The notes: generated by a model not told the origin, from the sequence alone. A stretch of DNA of 64,000 bases from Angiostrongylus vasorum (GCA_018806985.1 JADANN010000203.1:1-64000), one strand, 5' to 3'. Positions 46,091 to 58,600 are shown, counted from the first letter of the stretch. Made by a program: numbers and translations.

Positions 46091-46159
46091 GAGTCGTTAG
46101 TTTTAATGCTCATAGAGGTCTTTAAAAATGCATTTATGATTTTTTCACTATGTAGGGAA

Positions 46160-46450
46160 AACAAAGGATAAAAAGGGATAAAGCTCTCGACGTTGATCAG
46201 TACCTAAGGGATGCGCCATGCACTCGACTTTATGAGGCATCGTCTGGAGGTGATTGAATGCATATCCGGACTTTAGAACGGCCTGCAATGGCCTACCGAT
46301 GTATCGAACTAATGCTGCTGTCCTCCCAGAAAAGTCTGGTTCCAATTTGCCGACCTTGGAGCGATGGGAGGCTTGGTACGCCATGGGCGCGGGACCAATT
46401 CCACTTGTGTTGCACGGCGCCTCCGACCACTGCGCCACACACGCCCAAAG
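46160..46450 (-). repeat. SINE-A copy
   Basis: The minus-strand head TGTGGCGCAGTGGTCGGAGG with B-box-like GGAATTGGTCC is followed by a tail with CGGCAAATTGGAACCAGACT and CATGGCGCATCCC, ending in AGCTTTATCCCTTTTTATCC. It lies just after the RTE-1 fragment. Confidence 0.75.
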
Positions 46451-48620
46451 AAAGCTTATCTGATCCAAAAGAATCTTTGATTTAAAATGAGAAATTTTTC
46501 ATGTTTATGAAAATGTTTTCTCTCCTTTCTAGGAACTAGAAAAAAATAAATAAACAATCAGCTCACAGCAATCACCCAGTTCTTCACGTTTCTTGTTCTT
46601 TTTTTTTGATGACTTTGACTTCCTTGACTTTAGCTTCTTGACTTGTTTCACCTTTTTGTTGTCCATTACAGAAAGAGAAACGCTAATTTGCAGACTCCGT
46701 TTATCACTGCGGCTAGAATCGGATCATCTGTAGTGATTTTGGTTTTGAACAACTTAGGTTGTTTTTCGCAAAATTATATAGGCTGCTTGAGGCCTCTACC
46801 TCACCAGGCCTGGGGCATCCATTTATTCCAGTTTCGGTCATTGTTGTTATTCAACTGATAGTTATACCAATTTGAAAACAAGGAATTTAATAATGAAGGA
46901 AAATGATTTAATACTATTATATCAGCTACAAATACAGCACCGTACCAAAATGGGTTGAGCAGAAATGAGTTAAAAAAACGTGGTTCCTATCGCCTTCAGT
47001 GGCGTACCACGAAATTCAGTGACCACCACGCCTAAGAGGCTACACATGCACTGGTCTAGCCAATTCCGCAAACAGCAAGTTGAATTCCCATGAGGCCGAC
47101 CAAGATAAAATAATAATGTTGTTTTAAAAGCCGGCTTTCTTCTATCCTTCGTATAACCCAACCAGTACCTGTTTTTTTCATTGATCCACTAACACGAGGC
47201 AACTAAACGTTTCTAGGTCTTTGTCTTCCTCAAAATTGATAGCCTAAGTCGATTTCTACATATGTTCCAACTCTCGATATGGTGTCTTCATCCTGGTATG
47301 GAGTCGGATCTTCATCAGCGTAGCATCGTTTGAATAAGGCAAACTCACCTGGCGATTCTATTCCTTCCTTGTGGAATCGAGAGCAGAAACTTTTCTAGAA
47401 TGTAACTTTCGAGTTGTCCTCTTTTAAACAGCACTTTATTAGACTGATCGACGAGTACTATCTAGCTGAGGCCACAAGGTTCGGACAGCGTCTCTTTCTG
47501 CGCTCTGAGGAGAAGAGAAATCCTTTCAAGTGCGAGCATTTCGGAAGGCTACTATCACAGCTATGTTATTGGTGAGGTCCAGACGAGCGTAGTGTTTTCT
47601 CTTATAAATCTCGCTAACTCCACTCATTACTACGAATATCTAGTTGAAGTTCAAGTGGATCCCCTTCCTTCCCCTTTAGGAGTGCAATTTTAAGTGAAAT
47701 TTTTTGTCTAACACGTTTGCAGCAACAGCTTCATGCTCTGTTGTCTCTGTTGTCAAGACGCTATGGTGCTATAAAAAAAATACAGAACACTTTAACGAAG
47801 AGTGCAAAAACCGGTACTGGGATGCTTCCCAATATAGCAGAAACAAAGTAATAATTCACGCGTTTTATGAATCAGAGAGATGACCACTTGACTGCTACGG
47901 AGTTCTTGAGGTGACTTCAAGAACTCACACTACTCCCACTTGAAAACTTGCTAACAAGGGCATTTTTCTGCATCGGCCGATATTTGCCGACGTTGTAGAT
48001 TGTAGCATTGAAAGAGCAAAGAGATTGCTGTTGTGGAAGAGCTCGTCGCATCACAATTCAACTAATGCGAAACGGAACTGCTACAACGCGGAAATGTCAC
48101 AACACGGAACTGTTATTCATCCTTATTCAGCGTTTTTAGAAAACTCATAACAGGGCCGATAATTCAACAACGCTGACGTTGCTTTCGATTTGTCATCTGA
48201 GCTGTGGAAACATACTGTTTCACATTTAGAGTAGGAAAATTCTCGATAACATACTAGATTAGATGAAGCTTCACATCGTTTTACTGCTGGTATGAAGCAG
48301 TACGCATGGAATAGTAAGTGCTTTGCAGAAAAAATTTTCCTTTCTTTTTTGGTAGAGCGATAAGCAGAGGGTTTTTGAGAATTGCACGCACGAATCACCA
48401 TTACCTGAACGGCGATTCTATAAGCTCGTGAACGGTTGTATCTATTGTTGGAAATGTTGGAACGCTAATGAATCTCAATAATGATGGCTAAATTCTAGGC
48501 ACTGTTATCACACTTGCTCCTAGGTTTTAACATAAACAATCTTATGCAGATGGCTCTTTTGCAGTTAACTGGTAAATAGACTCTAGTCGCACGGCAGCAG
48601 CCGCCAATTCTTGTTTGTGA
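46451..48620. other. Unassigned
   Basis: About 2.2 kb in which I recognise no gene, LINE or SINE. The frame at 46,970-47,161 (minus) could be part of another tRNA-like repeat but lacks clear boxes. Confidence 0.35.
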
Positions 48621-48624
48621 TCAA

Positions 48625-48882
48625 AAGGATAGATTGAAAGATAAAGCTCTCAGCGTTGATCAATCCCTGAGACAGGCACCATGATTTCCACTTCATTACG
48701 CATCGTTGGAGGTGAATGAATGCATACTATGCCTCTACAATGACTCGCGGTGCCTTGTACAAGTGTAGCACCAATTCGGCGACCCCCGAAGGGATGGAAG
48801 GCTTAGTGAATTTGGAGAGCAAGTATTGATACCATGTGTATTGCAAAGTGCCTCACACCACTGTGCTATAAGCGCTTTTTTT
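48625..48882 (-). repeat. SINE-A copy (decayed)
   Basis: A minus-strand SINE-A with its head near 48,880 and tail end near 48,630 (AAGATAAAGCTCTCAGCGTT on the plus strand). More diverged than the 31-kb and 46-kb copies. Confidence 0.65.
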
Positions 48883-49044
48883 AAATCTATGCGTTTGTAA
48901 TGAAAGATACATTTACTACATGGCAACTGTTCCCACCAAAGAGTGCCGACTATTTGGGTGATCTTTTCTCACCGTGGACTTTGAATACAATAAGAGGTTA
49001 TTTTTTTGATTTTAACAGCATAAACCATTGATCTCCTTCATATT

Positions 49045-49236
49045 AGCGATCTCTAGCTGGTTAGTTTCGAGGCCGCGTAGCGCCGACCCGGCTAGAGGAT
49101 AGGGGGTTAACAGCGAGGCAAAAGCGACCATATGATTTCTCTAAGACGTAGGTGGATCCAGAGATTTGACTCCCTGTTTCTGCTGCACCGATTTGACACA
49201 CGCCTTCTTTATCCGCGAGGACGCATTCATTCATGT
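49045..49236 (+). repeat. RTE-1 leader fragment replacing the 5' part of gene copy 3
   Basis: The leader landmarks ATAGGGGGTTAACAGCGAGG, GACTCCCTGTTTCTGCTGCA and GGACGCATTCATTCATG are present. The sequence switches inside exon 2 of the secreted-protein gene at about 49,237, so exon 1 and the first part of exon 2 are missing. Confidence 0.6.
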
Positions 49237-51180
49237 CAGTGTCCCTGCCCGAGTTCCTGGCATTGCCACTAGCATGGGGAGGAGCTCAGGCATTTGTGTC
49301 ACGCATTGTAATGCAAGCAGTGAGTTCATAACTCAGCCTTCATGCTTTTCTTTTAGCTGTTTTCTGGATGGGTGAAAAGGGAAGAAACAAATTTAAATTT
49401 CCAGAATTTTCGTCTGCGTTTTGGTTTCAACACGTTTTGTTACCACTGTTTAGTATAATTTGAATGAAGAAGCGTCCACGTAAATCCTAATGTGCAGTGA
49501 AGAAGTTTGTTCTTGAGGTCATCGATGTTCTGGAACGGCAAGGTCGTGGTGCTGGCCTCTCTGATGCCATAATCGCAATCATTTTGGGTCAGCTCACTGT
49601 TCAGATCAATTACACTCCGTTAGAGTGCAAAGAAGTAGCCGTTAACCAAGATCCAGCAGTGGCTTGTAAGTCTTTAACTTCTAGCAACCATTTGGTACCG
49701 TCAACGTGAAAGGCGTAAGGGCATTTAGATTGCCCACAGTTTGTTAAGTGCTGATTTGAGAGTCGTCTAAATTTAGACAGAGACATGGAAATGAATTAGC
49801 TGTGGGAGGAAAGGTTTAATGTCATTCGTTTGTAGTAGTTTTTTTCAAATTTTCTAAAGAGTAAGTCCCTTCAGAGCAATGTATACAGTGAGTTGTTCGG
49901 TCATTATTATTGCTATTAGTGATACATTATTGTAGTTCTTTGCTGTTATTATTGTTAATATCAATGACAGCGCATTTTTGCGGCTTATTATTCTTACTAA
50001 TGATTAAGATCAGGAGGTGGATTGCACAGAATTAGTGATGATGAGCATCAAGAGCACGATTTTGGCTCGAATACTTCCAGGATCGCAAAGCTTTTCTTTT
50101 CTCCGACGTGAAAAAATTGCTATTAGATTTCTCCTGTCGCAACCACTCGTTGGAATTCACTCAGGAACGCTCTAGCACAACTATCCCAGGATTCGAGGTA
50201 AAAACTGGTTGGCCAGCACTTGACGTTATTCAAGAAAGGGAACAAAAATCGTCAAACAGCAGTGTAAGCTACACTAAAATCCGAATATCTTCGTGGAGAA
50301 ATGTGCTAGCATCCAAGCATTATATGATGTCATGTCCTGTCATTAGTAGTGCACTCTCCAGACTATCCTGCTTAACGCTTGCATCATCAACCGTCGTGTT
50401 GTTCTTTGAAGCAAAATGAAGTGAACAATGTGAAAAACTGTTCAGATATAGTACTACCTTCTCAATATTGACTATGACGTACTTGTCCTTATAGCTCTAA
50501 CAAGTAAATTATTTCTATTTCGAAGAAACAATTTTGGGAGTTCTAGCGAGGTTTGGTGGCATTTATTGCTGCAAAACAGTACGAAGCTAGGAGAACAAAG
50601 GCTACGGATGAGAAATTCCAATCGTCTTTTAGCAAAAGCACGTTTTACGAAAAATTCTTGAGGTCGACGAAGTTTTGTTCGTTTTAAAGCATTGTCATTG
50701 GAACGATTTGAATATTTAGTACAACATTTTTGAACAAGTGGGAAATAATCGGAGAAAAACGGGAAAAATCACTGACGAAAACTAAGTTTCGTGTTTGATT
50801 GACTCTTTAATCGTTGCCAACGTTTGAATAAAAGAGTTACTTGCAGTTCCTGGAGGCAATATGATGCCACACTGCATTATCGTCGGCAACACGGTGACTT
50901 CTTTATGCACTGAAATGGGAGATTGTAACATAAATATGAACATGGGTATCGGCACCATTCCCTGCCGAGCCTTTGTCAATTTCTGGAAGCCTCACGGTTT
51001 GAACTGCTTTTTTCTGTAAAAATTCATTTAAAAAGAAAGAGAATTGTCTAGACCACAAACATCATCATGGCGAACTGGTCGAGAGAGATGTGGCAAGGTG
51101 TGGTTAATAGGGCGGTTCGAATGCTGGCATCCGGTCCATTTGGAGCGAACTTCTTCTCGGCTTTTGCGACCGTCAACTGA
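49237..51180 (+). pseudogene. Secreted-protein family gene, copy 3 (5'-truncated)
   Basis: Exons: partial 2, 49,237-49,319; 3, 49,498-49,665; 4, 50,847-50,996; 5, 51,052-51,180. All junctions are GT-AG (GTGAGT, GTAAGT donors). Exon 2 reads SVPARVPGIATSMGRSSGIC. Exon 3, open throughout, reads KKFVLEVIDVLERQGRGAGL and LSDAIIAIILGQLTVQINYT. Exon 4 keeps MMPHCIIVGNTVTSLC but has one extra base near its end (TIPCRAF in place of TIPPEP), which breaks the frame into exon 5. Exon 5 is intact (WSREMWQGVVNRAVRMLASG) and ends in TGA. The lost exon 1 (signal peptide) and the frameshift make it a pseudogene. Copies 2 and 3 are broken at different places. Confidence 0.75.
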
Positions 51181-52680
51181 AACGCGAACTGAACTTCAAA
51201 GCATTTGGAATAAACTATGCAGTTTATGTGAATTTGTCCACCTCAACTTCACAAAGATAAGAACCATTGCGCGACAAAATGTGTTCAATGGGTAGATCCA
51301 TGTGAAAAAAGAGTTCGCAATGTGATAAGCAGTTAATGCTAGCCTTATTGGCTCATTGGAAATTTCGTGCTTAAAAAGTGGCCGCAAAAAAATTTTCTTG
51401 TTCATAATTGCAAAAATGCTCACATCTTAGATTGACAATTGGCTACAGAGGAACTCGTAGAAAGAGAATATTAGGGATAAAATAATGAAAAGAATGGGAC
51501 TAAATAGTTCTATTGTGAAATTCCTTCAAAATAGGGTTGCCGTAGCTCATCGGTTAGACACGTGTACGGCAATTCACGCCAGACGTTGTTCGTTCCAGCA
51601 CCTCGAGTTGTCGGGTTCAGGAAGTTGTTGCCAAAATTTACTGCATGGGTAAAGTGCTGACCTCATTTATTGATAAGGAAAAAACGAGTCATTGCCTGGG
51701 GCCAAATAAGCATTAAACCATCTATGGGAAGTTTGATGCAAATCAAATGCCCCACACATGGAGAGGTTCATCAACGCTGAACTCTCGATCCCTCTGTCGT
51801 TATGAAGATGCTTCATAAACTTCAAAAAAAATGCATTCTGACCCTGTCGTCGAGAAATGGTTTTATAAAGCAGTGGGTGCTGTATGTCTGTTCTACAACG
51901 CTGATAGGATGACGTCTAGAAAGGGTCATGTCTCCTTATATCATTTTCCTCCATCTTTTACTCTTTCCGTTTTTCATGATCCCGTCGATTTTCCCCTGCT
52001 CTTGATATTTGTTATGGTTTTTAAAAAAAATTTTCGAAGGCATCCACAATGGTGCTCATGAATCATCATAAACACATATGTTTTTCTTAATTATCTTTTC
52101 CTCAGCCGCTGTGGAAAATGAGAAGCAGAAATGGAAGTGAAATACATTCGACGTTCTCTGTGACGTTATGGCATCGGTTATACACAGATTTTAAGTATTC
52201 ACATGGAAACATCTGTTTGACTTAGGCATTTTCCAATGTTCCCATGCTGGCAGAATCGAACGTGATTGTGTTAATGAAAAAAGAAATGGTAGCATCTTGT
52301 GCTTTCATTATACTTCAAATTCCTTTACTTGGTCTCGTCTACTTTGCTGTGCAGCATTTCACCACTTTGAGTATTATCCCTTCCTTGACTAGTGTTGTAG
52401 GACTTACTAGCGATGAGATAGGCTTCGAATGACGAACTGTTGAAAATACACATGCTGCCTGCTGTGAAACATCGTTCATTCCACTCGTTCTGCCATTATT
52501 CTTAACGTGTTTTTTTTTCGTAAATTGTTAACACCATAGTCTCCTGTGGCTTTTGCGATTTGCCATTGTATTAAATATACAAATCATTTCAGTTGATATG
52601 TTTTTTAAAAAAAACTAAAATTTTCTTGGATGGAAAGGTTTTAAAAAATGCACTTTAATTCCAATAAAGATTAGAATCCT
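51181..52680 (+). repeat. Downstream block of gene copy 3
   Basis: The direct counterpart of 978-2,228 and inverted counterpart of 40,260-41,762, carrying an extra roughly 250-bp SINE-C insertion (about 51,504-51,756). Confidence 0.7.
51535..51640 (+). repeat. SINE-C head (tRNA-derived)
   Basis: GGGTTGCCGTAGCTCATCGG then TTAGACACG, with B-box-like GTTCGTTCC, laid out like a tRNA gene. The flanking copy-1 block at about 1,305 shows the empty site. Confidence 0.55.
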
Positions 52681-52760
52681 CCCAACGGTTTGCCGTCTCA
52701 TCGTGACCAGGAGGTGCCCTTGAATGTCGGATGGCGGTGTACAGCTGAGGGATTCATCTG
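52681..52760 (+). repeat. Repeat R1, head only
   Basis: CCCAACGGTTTGCCGTCTCA then TCGTGACCAGGAGGTGCC: the R1 head, cut off after about 80 bp and joined to RTE-2 sequence. Confidence 0.5.
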
Positions 52761-52779
52761 TTTTTACTACTTGGCTTTC

Positions 52780-53010
52780 ACAGATGCCAGATCGATCAAC
52801 GAAAGTGTACTGGAGACATCCAAGAAAGTGCAAAGCGTCCTCTTAGAAGACCACCTGAACGATGGCGGACGTGTTCGTGGCTAACGTCGACCACCTGTAC
52901 AGGCAAATGGTAACGGTTTCAGGGTTATGTAATGGGTCCTGCTGATGTCACGATGTTCGAAGCAGTCCACCGTCATGGAGGACGATTGTGCGAGAGAAAA
53001 ACAAGTCGAA
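52780..53010 (+). mobile_element. RTE-2 LINE, C-terminal end fragment
   Basis: Frames in succession read AKRPLRRPPERW and then, one frameshift on, ADVFVANVDHLYRQMVTVSG. This is the C-terminal GRPPxRWxDVF box region of RTE proteins. A less well kept copy is at 34,775-34,990 (-). Confidence 0.6.
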
Positions 53011-53740
53011 ATTAAATCTGTTGCCCGCACAGCAGTGAAGACCAGCCGTCCAAGTAATTAACTACGCACACGAAAATGAAGAAACGGATTCAAATCTTGG
53101 CAGCTAAATATACATTTTAGATTTCAAGTATATGTGTCCTTCTCTGGTCGTTGTTGACAACCTGGACACAAGAAACATGGACTTATTGCCACCGTTGTAA
53201 GCGGTACAATACCGCACGCCTCTATGGGTAGATCTGCATCGCCAGCGTAAGCCACGACCAGTAAGGTTATTGCGAAAGCTCGTAAACCTTTTTGTGAAAA
53301 CCGTCAGAATTTCACAATGACTAAACCACAAGGTAAGCTTTTTTCCAAGCACGCCGATTTGGTGGTTTCCTTATCCTTTCCATATGCAATGGAAAATAAT
53401 CATGAGCAACACAACCAACACAAACTGCGGATTGGAGACATTTAGTCACGATCTACCGTTGACGATGAAATTCGTCAAACAGTGATTCAGAAGAGAACCT
53501 ACAACTGTTTGCATCATTAATGATTAAGAAGGAGTGAGTATGCAGTGGTAGTTATACCGACCATCTCGTGTACGGTAGTGGTTCAAGCCCCCCGTACCGG
53601 GCTAACTGAGCCTCTCATCCAGTAGAGAAATGCCACACTTACCCAGAAAAGTTAACTAGTTGCAATCCAATGGATACATTCCAACCCTGCTATCTCGGTA
53701 ATCCAGGGAAAGTCAATTGAACTAGCATCCAACAGCAATT
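53011..53740 (+). other. Mostly unassigned; repeat X fragment at 53,270-53,460
   Basis: The part around 53,270-53,460 resembles repeat X copy A near 22,340-22,440 (AAGCTCGTAAACCTTTTTGT, then GATTTGGTGGTTTCCTTATC). The rest shows nothing I can assign. Confidence 0.4.
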
Positions 53741-53742
53741 AT

Positions 53743-54020
53743 AAAAGATAAAGGATAAAGCTCACGGCGTTGGTCAATTCTTGAGGGACGGGCCACGAAT
53801 TGGACTTCATTAAGCATCGTTGGAGGTGAATGAATGAATATTTGGTTTTAACAACGACCTGCAGTGGTTTACCGATGGACCGAGCTGTCATCCGCCCAGA
53901 CAATTCTGGTACAAATTTGCCGATCCAGGAGGGAAGGAAGGGTTGATGAGCCACCGGGGAGGGAATCGATTCCATGTGTGTATTACAGGGCACCTTCGAC
54001 CACTGAGCCACACTCGCCAT
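53743..54020 (-). repeat. SINE-A copy at the PLE-B edge
   Basis: The minus-strand head TGTGGCTCAGTGGTCGAAGG with B box GGAATCGATTCC is the best tRNA-like head of the family. The tail ends in AAGATAAAGGATAAAGC (plus strand). PLE-B sequence starts just right of it. Confidence 0.75.
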
Positions 54021-54044
54021 TCGACATTCATAATGACAAAAAAT

Positions 54045-54340
54045 TCACGAGTTGGTGGACCAAGATTTGATGGGGATTTTCTAGCAGTGTGTATGTGCCT
54101 TTACCGTACCAATACTGCGACTTAATTCTCCACTGGAATGCGGCCGTGGACAGATTTGTTGAGATGGTGATGCTTTGGAGGACAACTTCTTTTACGAAGA
54201 GTGGCGAAGCTTCGATAGAAAAGCTGCATTTTGTTGTTCCTGTTTGTAAATTAATAAAACTTTTTCTCTGAGTTAAAGGTGATGTCAGTTTTCTGCGCAA
54301 TCCAAGGATCGATTGCAAATATAAAGTCTATTTAAATTCA
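54045..54340 (-). mobile_element. PLE copy B, N-terminal fragment
   Basis: A minus-strand frame reads NLSTAAFQWRIKSQYWYGKG, matching NLSTAAFQWRIRSLYWYSEG of PLE-A. The reverse transcriptase core is absent; the copy is cut at about 54,045 beside a SINE-A. Confidence 0.65.
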
Positions 54341-57300
54341 AAAAGTAGCCACTGCTTCTTTTTCAAAGCGCTCGAAGTGAAAATCTAACCAACTAGTCAA
54401 TAGTCATCACTTGCACAATCACTAAATAGTAAATCTTCCTCCAATTACTCACAAGAAGTAGTACGACCTCAGCTGATTAGAGCACTGGTAGGGAAAGAAC
54501 AACTTGAATGGGACTGCTATAGTTAAAACTAGGCCGTGAAGCATTTAAAGGGCAACAAATTACTCGACTGTTAAATTGGCGCAAGGCTAATAAAAAAAAG
54601 GTTTACTTGGCCAACGACTTCGTCCTCCTCAGAGCCGATGGTCCCTAGTCGATGGTCCTCAGGTGGTTGTGCTTGCAATGTGAGTTTTCGCTGTTGCATC
54701 GAGAAGAATCCAGTGGAGAGAGAACCGATCGAATGGGCAATTTCACTCTGCAGTGCCCCCGATAGAGGATGGATGTTCATCTATTCTCTCCATGCAACAC
54801 GACTTTCTTTTATAGCGGCATTTCGTCTTGTAGCAGTTGCTATTTCATTATCTGAGGTTTGCAGTGGTTCATTCAAAAATGAAAAATTAAGCAAAAGGCG
54901 GCTAATTGATCAATGGCGAGCTGAACAGAAACTCGCTCTCGGAAATTCTTTTTCATGTCATGCCCTATCGTCGTCAACGGAATATCTCTTAGATCTAGAG
55001 TTTTAAGCCTATGACACAAAGTTCTACGCCAAAATATCTGTGTTGAGCAAAAGGGAGTGCGTGAATTTGCGAACTTTCACGAAGGACATAAGAATAAATT
55101 AAGAAAAATTGCACCTACGCATTCACGATTGCTTACTCTCCTGTATAACATGCGCTTCGAAATTCTTAACATGGCCTACATATAATGAGAAAGTGGTCGG
55201 AGTTGCTGAGCGAGCTAAGGAAGTAATTCTAGACGTCTCTCTTCTGATGAAAGAAAGGTAGTATAAGGCAGATTGAAACCCCATGTCGACAACTACTTGG
55301 TGGTGCAGGTTCACTCAGATGCCCAAAAAAAGAAAGCTGGGTATTTTTTCATGCACATTTGGTGCACGGAACTTACTAGATTGTTATGGTTGTCAACTGA
55401 GAACTTGCTGTAACCTACTCAAATCACATGACATTCAAGAGGACGACTAACAGGAAAAGTGGCAGTTGATAATACTTATACTTCTTCGAAAAGAACATCA
55501 AAACAGCCTTACTTCTTAAGCATGTGTGATGATGAGGAGGTCCCTCTTTGACAAAGACGCAACGACAAAACAATGATAGAATTCATTCAAGTCAATGTTG
55601 AAGAAAACGGATCACTACATCTGCCTAAAGCCTCACCAATGCAACACTTCACAAGCAGAGTTATTCCGATGCGTAGAAAGCTCCTTATTCTTAGGTCCGT
55701 TGTATCAAAAAAATGAAGGGTTTGCCGCTGCTTGAATATGAATCAATGTTAGGTTAGTGAAGGATTTTTTCTTTTGGTTCTTTCCTAGCTGAAAGCTGTT
55801 AAATTGAGACCTGTCTATTCCTCGAAAAATAATATAGTTGGTCGAAATTTCGGTCCTCGGCGTTTCAAACAAACCTTTACTGCAATGTCGTTCAACATTT
55901 TTTTAACAGCGTACAGTCATATTGATGATTATTCAGGGCGTCCATGAGACTTCATCTTAAAATTTGTTCGGTGGATGTGAGCGATCTACATGCGTCATTG
56001 TGAGTGTAATCCAGCGTTCAGCAGTGGTAGGGTAAGTGGTTCTAAAGCGAAGTTGATCCAAGGTGAAGAACACAGCGCCAATCCAGTGATGTCCTTTGTA
56101 ATCAGTGCTATCGAGAATGTCTCTCACGTGATGCTAAAAATAGGTTTTAGTTAACTACAAAAACTGGTTTTGTGGGGTCTTTTGCCGATTAATCAGGAAA
56201 AATATGAATGCTTTTTAAAACTAAGTCGTCACGGAATTTTCAAAAAATTCGAAGCTGACTTTACACATTTCCGATCGTCAAGAAATTTGCGCAACGGAAA
56301 AATATGAACTCACTGACAGCATTGTAAGAAATATAGAGAAGTTTGTGGCTCAATCCCCACTTGGTGCAACACCGCGGACCTGAATTTTGAGAGCGCTTTC
56401 AGGATTTTCCATTGGCTAGGCCGTGAGTTAAAACCTTTTCAAGAACATCGACTTGGTGGTTCTTCAGTTGCTCACACTTTTGATGGGAGTTCTCTATATG
56501 GAACACAATACAAATCCGAGTGGCAGTCATTTAGTTGTCCAAAGGAAGTCGTTTAGTAAGCTTCTAGCAGTGGAGCAGAATTGTTTGTTTATGATGAAAT
56601 CTCTATTGATGCAACCTTGGATAAAATGTTTTTAGAGGCTCGTCTACTCCCGCAAGGAGAAATAATGACAACGAGAATGAATCTTTCTTACGGCTTCCTA
56701 AATCGACTCACTTGTACAATCACAATCACTTGTCCTTATTGCTCATCGGAATGAGAGTTACTTCCTGTTCACAAGATAACAGAAAAGTACCCACGGTTCC
56801 TGTGCCTTTTCGAACTGTGGTTATTATTTGATTTTAATAAGAACCTGAATACGTATTTAATTCCACTATATTTTCATTGCATCAAAATGAGAAGGTTTTC
56901 AGGTCTCCAAGAGCCAATTTCTTTGTGCTTCCTAGTAATCCACATGAAATGACATCTTGGTAAAATTAGCCCTCACAATCCTAGATAAATCAGTTTCGTA
57001 AAAGCGGTAAAACTCCAGATACACCTCCGAGGTTCTGCGCTTATAAAGTTTAGAGGACATTCTGGAATGGCAACAACGGTTTTGCAGTGAATTTCTGAAA
57101 ATGCGAAATCTAGTTAGAACAACAAGAAAGGTACTTTTCGAAAAACGAGTCTATCGGAAAGCGACCATTTTGGTTCTTCAATGAATGAAGCATTGGCAAA
57201 CGTAGTGTTTCCTCTTGCATACCTTCAAATCTTCATGTAATACCAAAAATGTCTACTACAGGTAAATTTGGATTTCCGTCTTCGCTATTGCATAATTGTA

Positions 57301-57990
57301 AATTAAGATTAAGCATTTATATTGAGTCAGCGGGATTGAGGGGCACCTGCGGTCCTGAGTTTTGCAAATATCTCAGCATCATTGTAGTTATATTTCGCAT
57401 TATACCCTGGCATTAAAAAATAGTACGCAGTGAATAAAAACGGGAAACATTGAGAAATAAAGCTGTAATCTGCGCGGAGATTACATCCGGACTGGTGAAA
57501 TGGCGCACACCAAAGGACACCGACAAAAGGACGACAACTGTCCATCAGTAAGCGTTAGCACTTTCCGTCTTAACTAGTTTTGAACACTAGACTCCCTCAA
57601 CAAGAATAACGGAAACTAGGGGACTAGCGACCATCTTAGAAGCACAGCGAGGAGTAATGGGATTCGGCAATGCTGGCCCTTCCTATTTCCATCTACGTGA
57701 AGATGCTTGATCTCGTAGTGATGGAAGCATTCGAATAAGCATGGGGTGAAACAGAAATTTCCTGTTCAATACTTAAAATAATGTGGAAAACAATTCATGA
57801 GAAACGGACCTGCTCGAAATTATTAAACTGTTAGAAATTAAGGAGTAAAAAACCTTTCAACGACTGTTTAACAACACGATAGACCGGGAACGGGACGGAG
57901 GGGGATAGTATAGGGTGGGGATTGGGAAAACTGAAGGTGAAAAAAAAGACTTGGTCTTTTTTTAAACGTCATCCGGTTTGTTCACGCTTG
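54341..57990 (-). repeat. Repeat X, copy B
   Basis: Same orientation as copy A, inverted to copy C. It lacks the 1,554-bp insertion and the tandem duplication of copy A and so gives the ancestral arrangement. The empty insertion site is at 55,307-55,312. A SINE-B tail sits at 57,330-57,450. Confidence 0.7.
57330..57450 (+). repeat. SINE-B tail fragment
   Basis: GAGTTTTGCAAATATCTCAG then CATTATACCCTGGCATTAAA match the tail of the SINE-B copy at 15,826-15,998. The tRNA-like head is missing. Confidence 0.5.
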
Positions 57991-58034
57991 TAGATATAAA
58001 CAGCAATAACAGGTTCTATCGTTTTTCATTTATT

Positions 58035-58246
58035 TTACTTCGTAACGGTATTTTACTTCGATTGTCCGGAAAAAAAGTTGTTGTCACTGGACAATCACTA
58101 CTATCAACAGCCAACATTTCATATACAAAGGATATCGCCCGATGAGTATGCTCTGTTCGAGACGCTCACTGATGAAGATCCGGTTCGATGCGAAGGCTAG
58201 ACGCTACATCGACAAGAGGAACAATGTGGATCATCGACACGGATCA
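58035..58246 (+). repeat. PLE terminal repeat
   Basis: It has GATTGTCCGGAAAAAAAGTT, then TTCGAGACGCTCACTGATGA, then AGATCCGGTTCGATGCGAAG, matching 16,538-16,700 and 16,208-16,290. It stops exactly at the LTR terminus at 58,247. Confidence 0.55.
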
Positions 58247-58390
58247 TGTAACGGCTCACAGCACAAGAGTATGAAGAGCGTTCGAGGGAGCGAATAATAG
58301 TGGAGAGCCGTTTGTAAAAGCACCGCAAACTTGGGTAATTAAACTTTTATTTGCGTATACATACTATTTACATAAGAATGCAATGAGGTT
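58247..58390 (-). mobile_element. LTR end of a related family (minus)
   Basis: On the minus strand it ends GCTGTGAGCCGTTACA, like the CCGTTACA end of the 1.35-kb LTR, and upstream it has AATAAAAGTTTAATTACCCA, a poly(A)-signal-like site followed by the conserved TTACCCAAGTTTG. The rest of the LTR is missing. Confidence 0.55.
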
Positions 58391-58470
58391 ATGCACAACA
58401 AACTACAAATAAGGTGGTTCAGTGGGTTTCTTATGCACAACAAACTACAAATAAGTGGTTCAATAGGTTT
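58383..58470. repeat. Two tandem units of about 45 bp
   Basis: TTATGCACAACAAACTACAA occurs twice, each followed by a GGTTCA(G/A)T(G/A)GGTTT-like sequence. Confidence 0.7.
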
Positions 58471-58502
58471 TTTTTTCTAATAAAATGCCTTAACAATAAT
58501 GC

Positions 58503-58600
58503 ATGCACCAATGTAACGGCTCACAGCACAAGAGTACGAAGAGCGTCCGAGGGAGCGAATATTAGTGGAGAGCCGTTTGTAAAGTACCTGTGAACGAGGA
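58503..58600 (-). mobile_element. LTR end with primer-binding-site-like sequence (minus)
   Basis: On the minus strand the U5-like end ...GCTGTGAGCCGTTACA (to 58,512) is followed by one T and then TGGTGCAT (58,510-58,503). That is the complement of the last eight nucleotides of tRNA-Gly with CCA, the position and form of a retroelement primer-binding site. The internal region beyond is not recognisable. Confidence 0.5.

Noticed and set aside
52780..53010. Mariner-type transposase helix-turn-helix (VLLEDHLNDGGR-like reading)
   Set aside because: Another frame matches the C-terminal KRPLxRPPxRW...DVF box of RTE proteins better and over a longer stretch.
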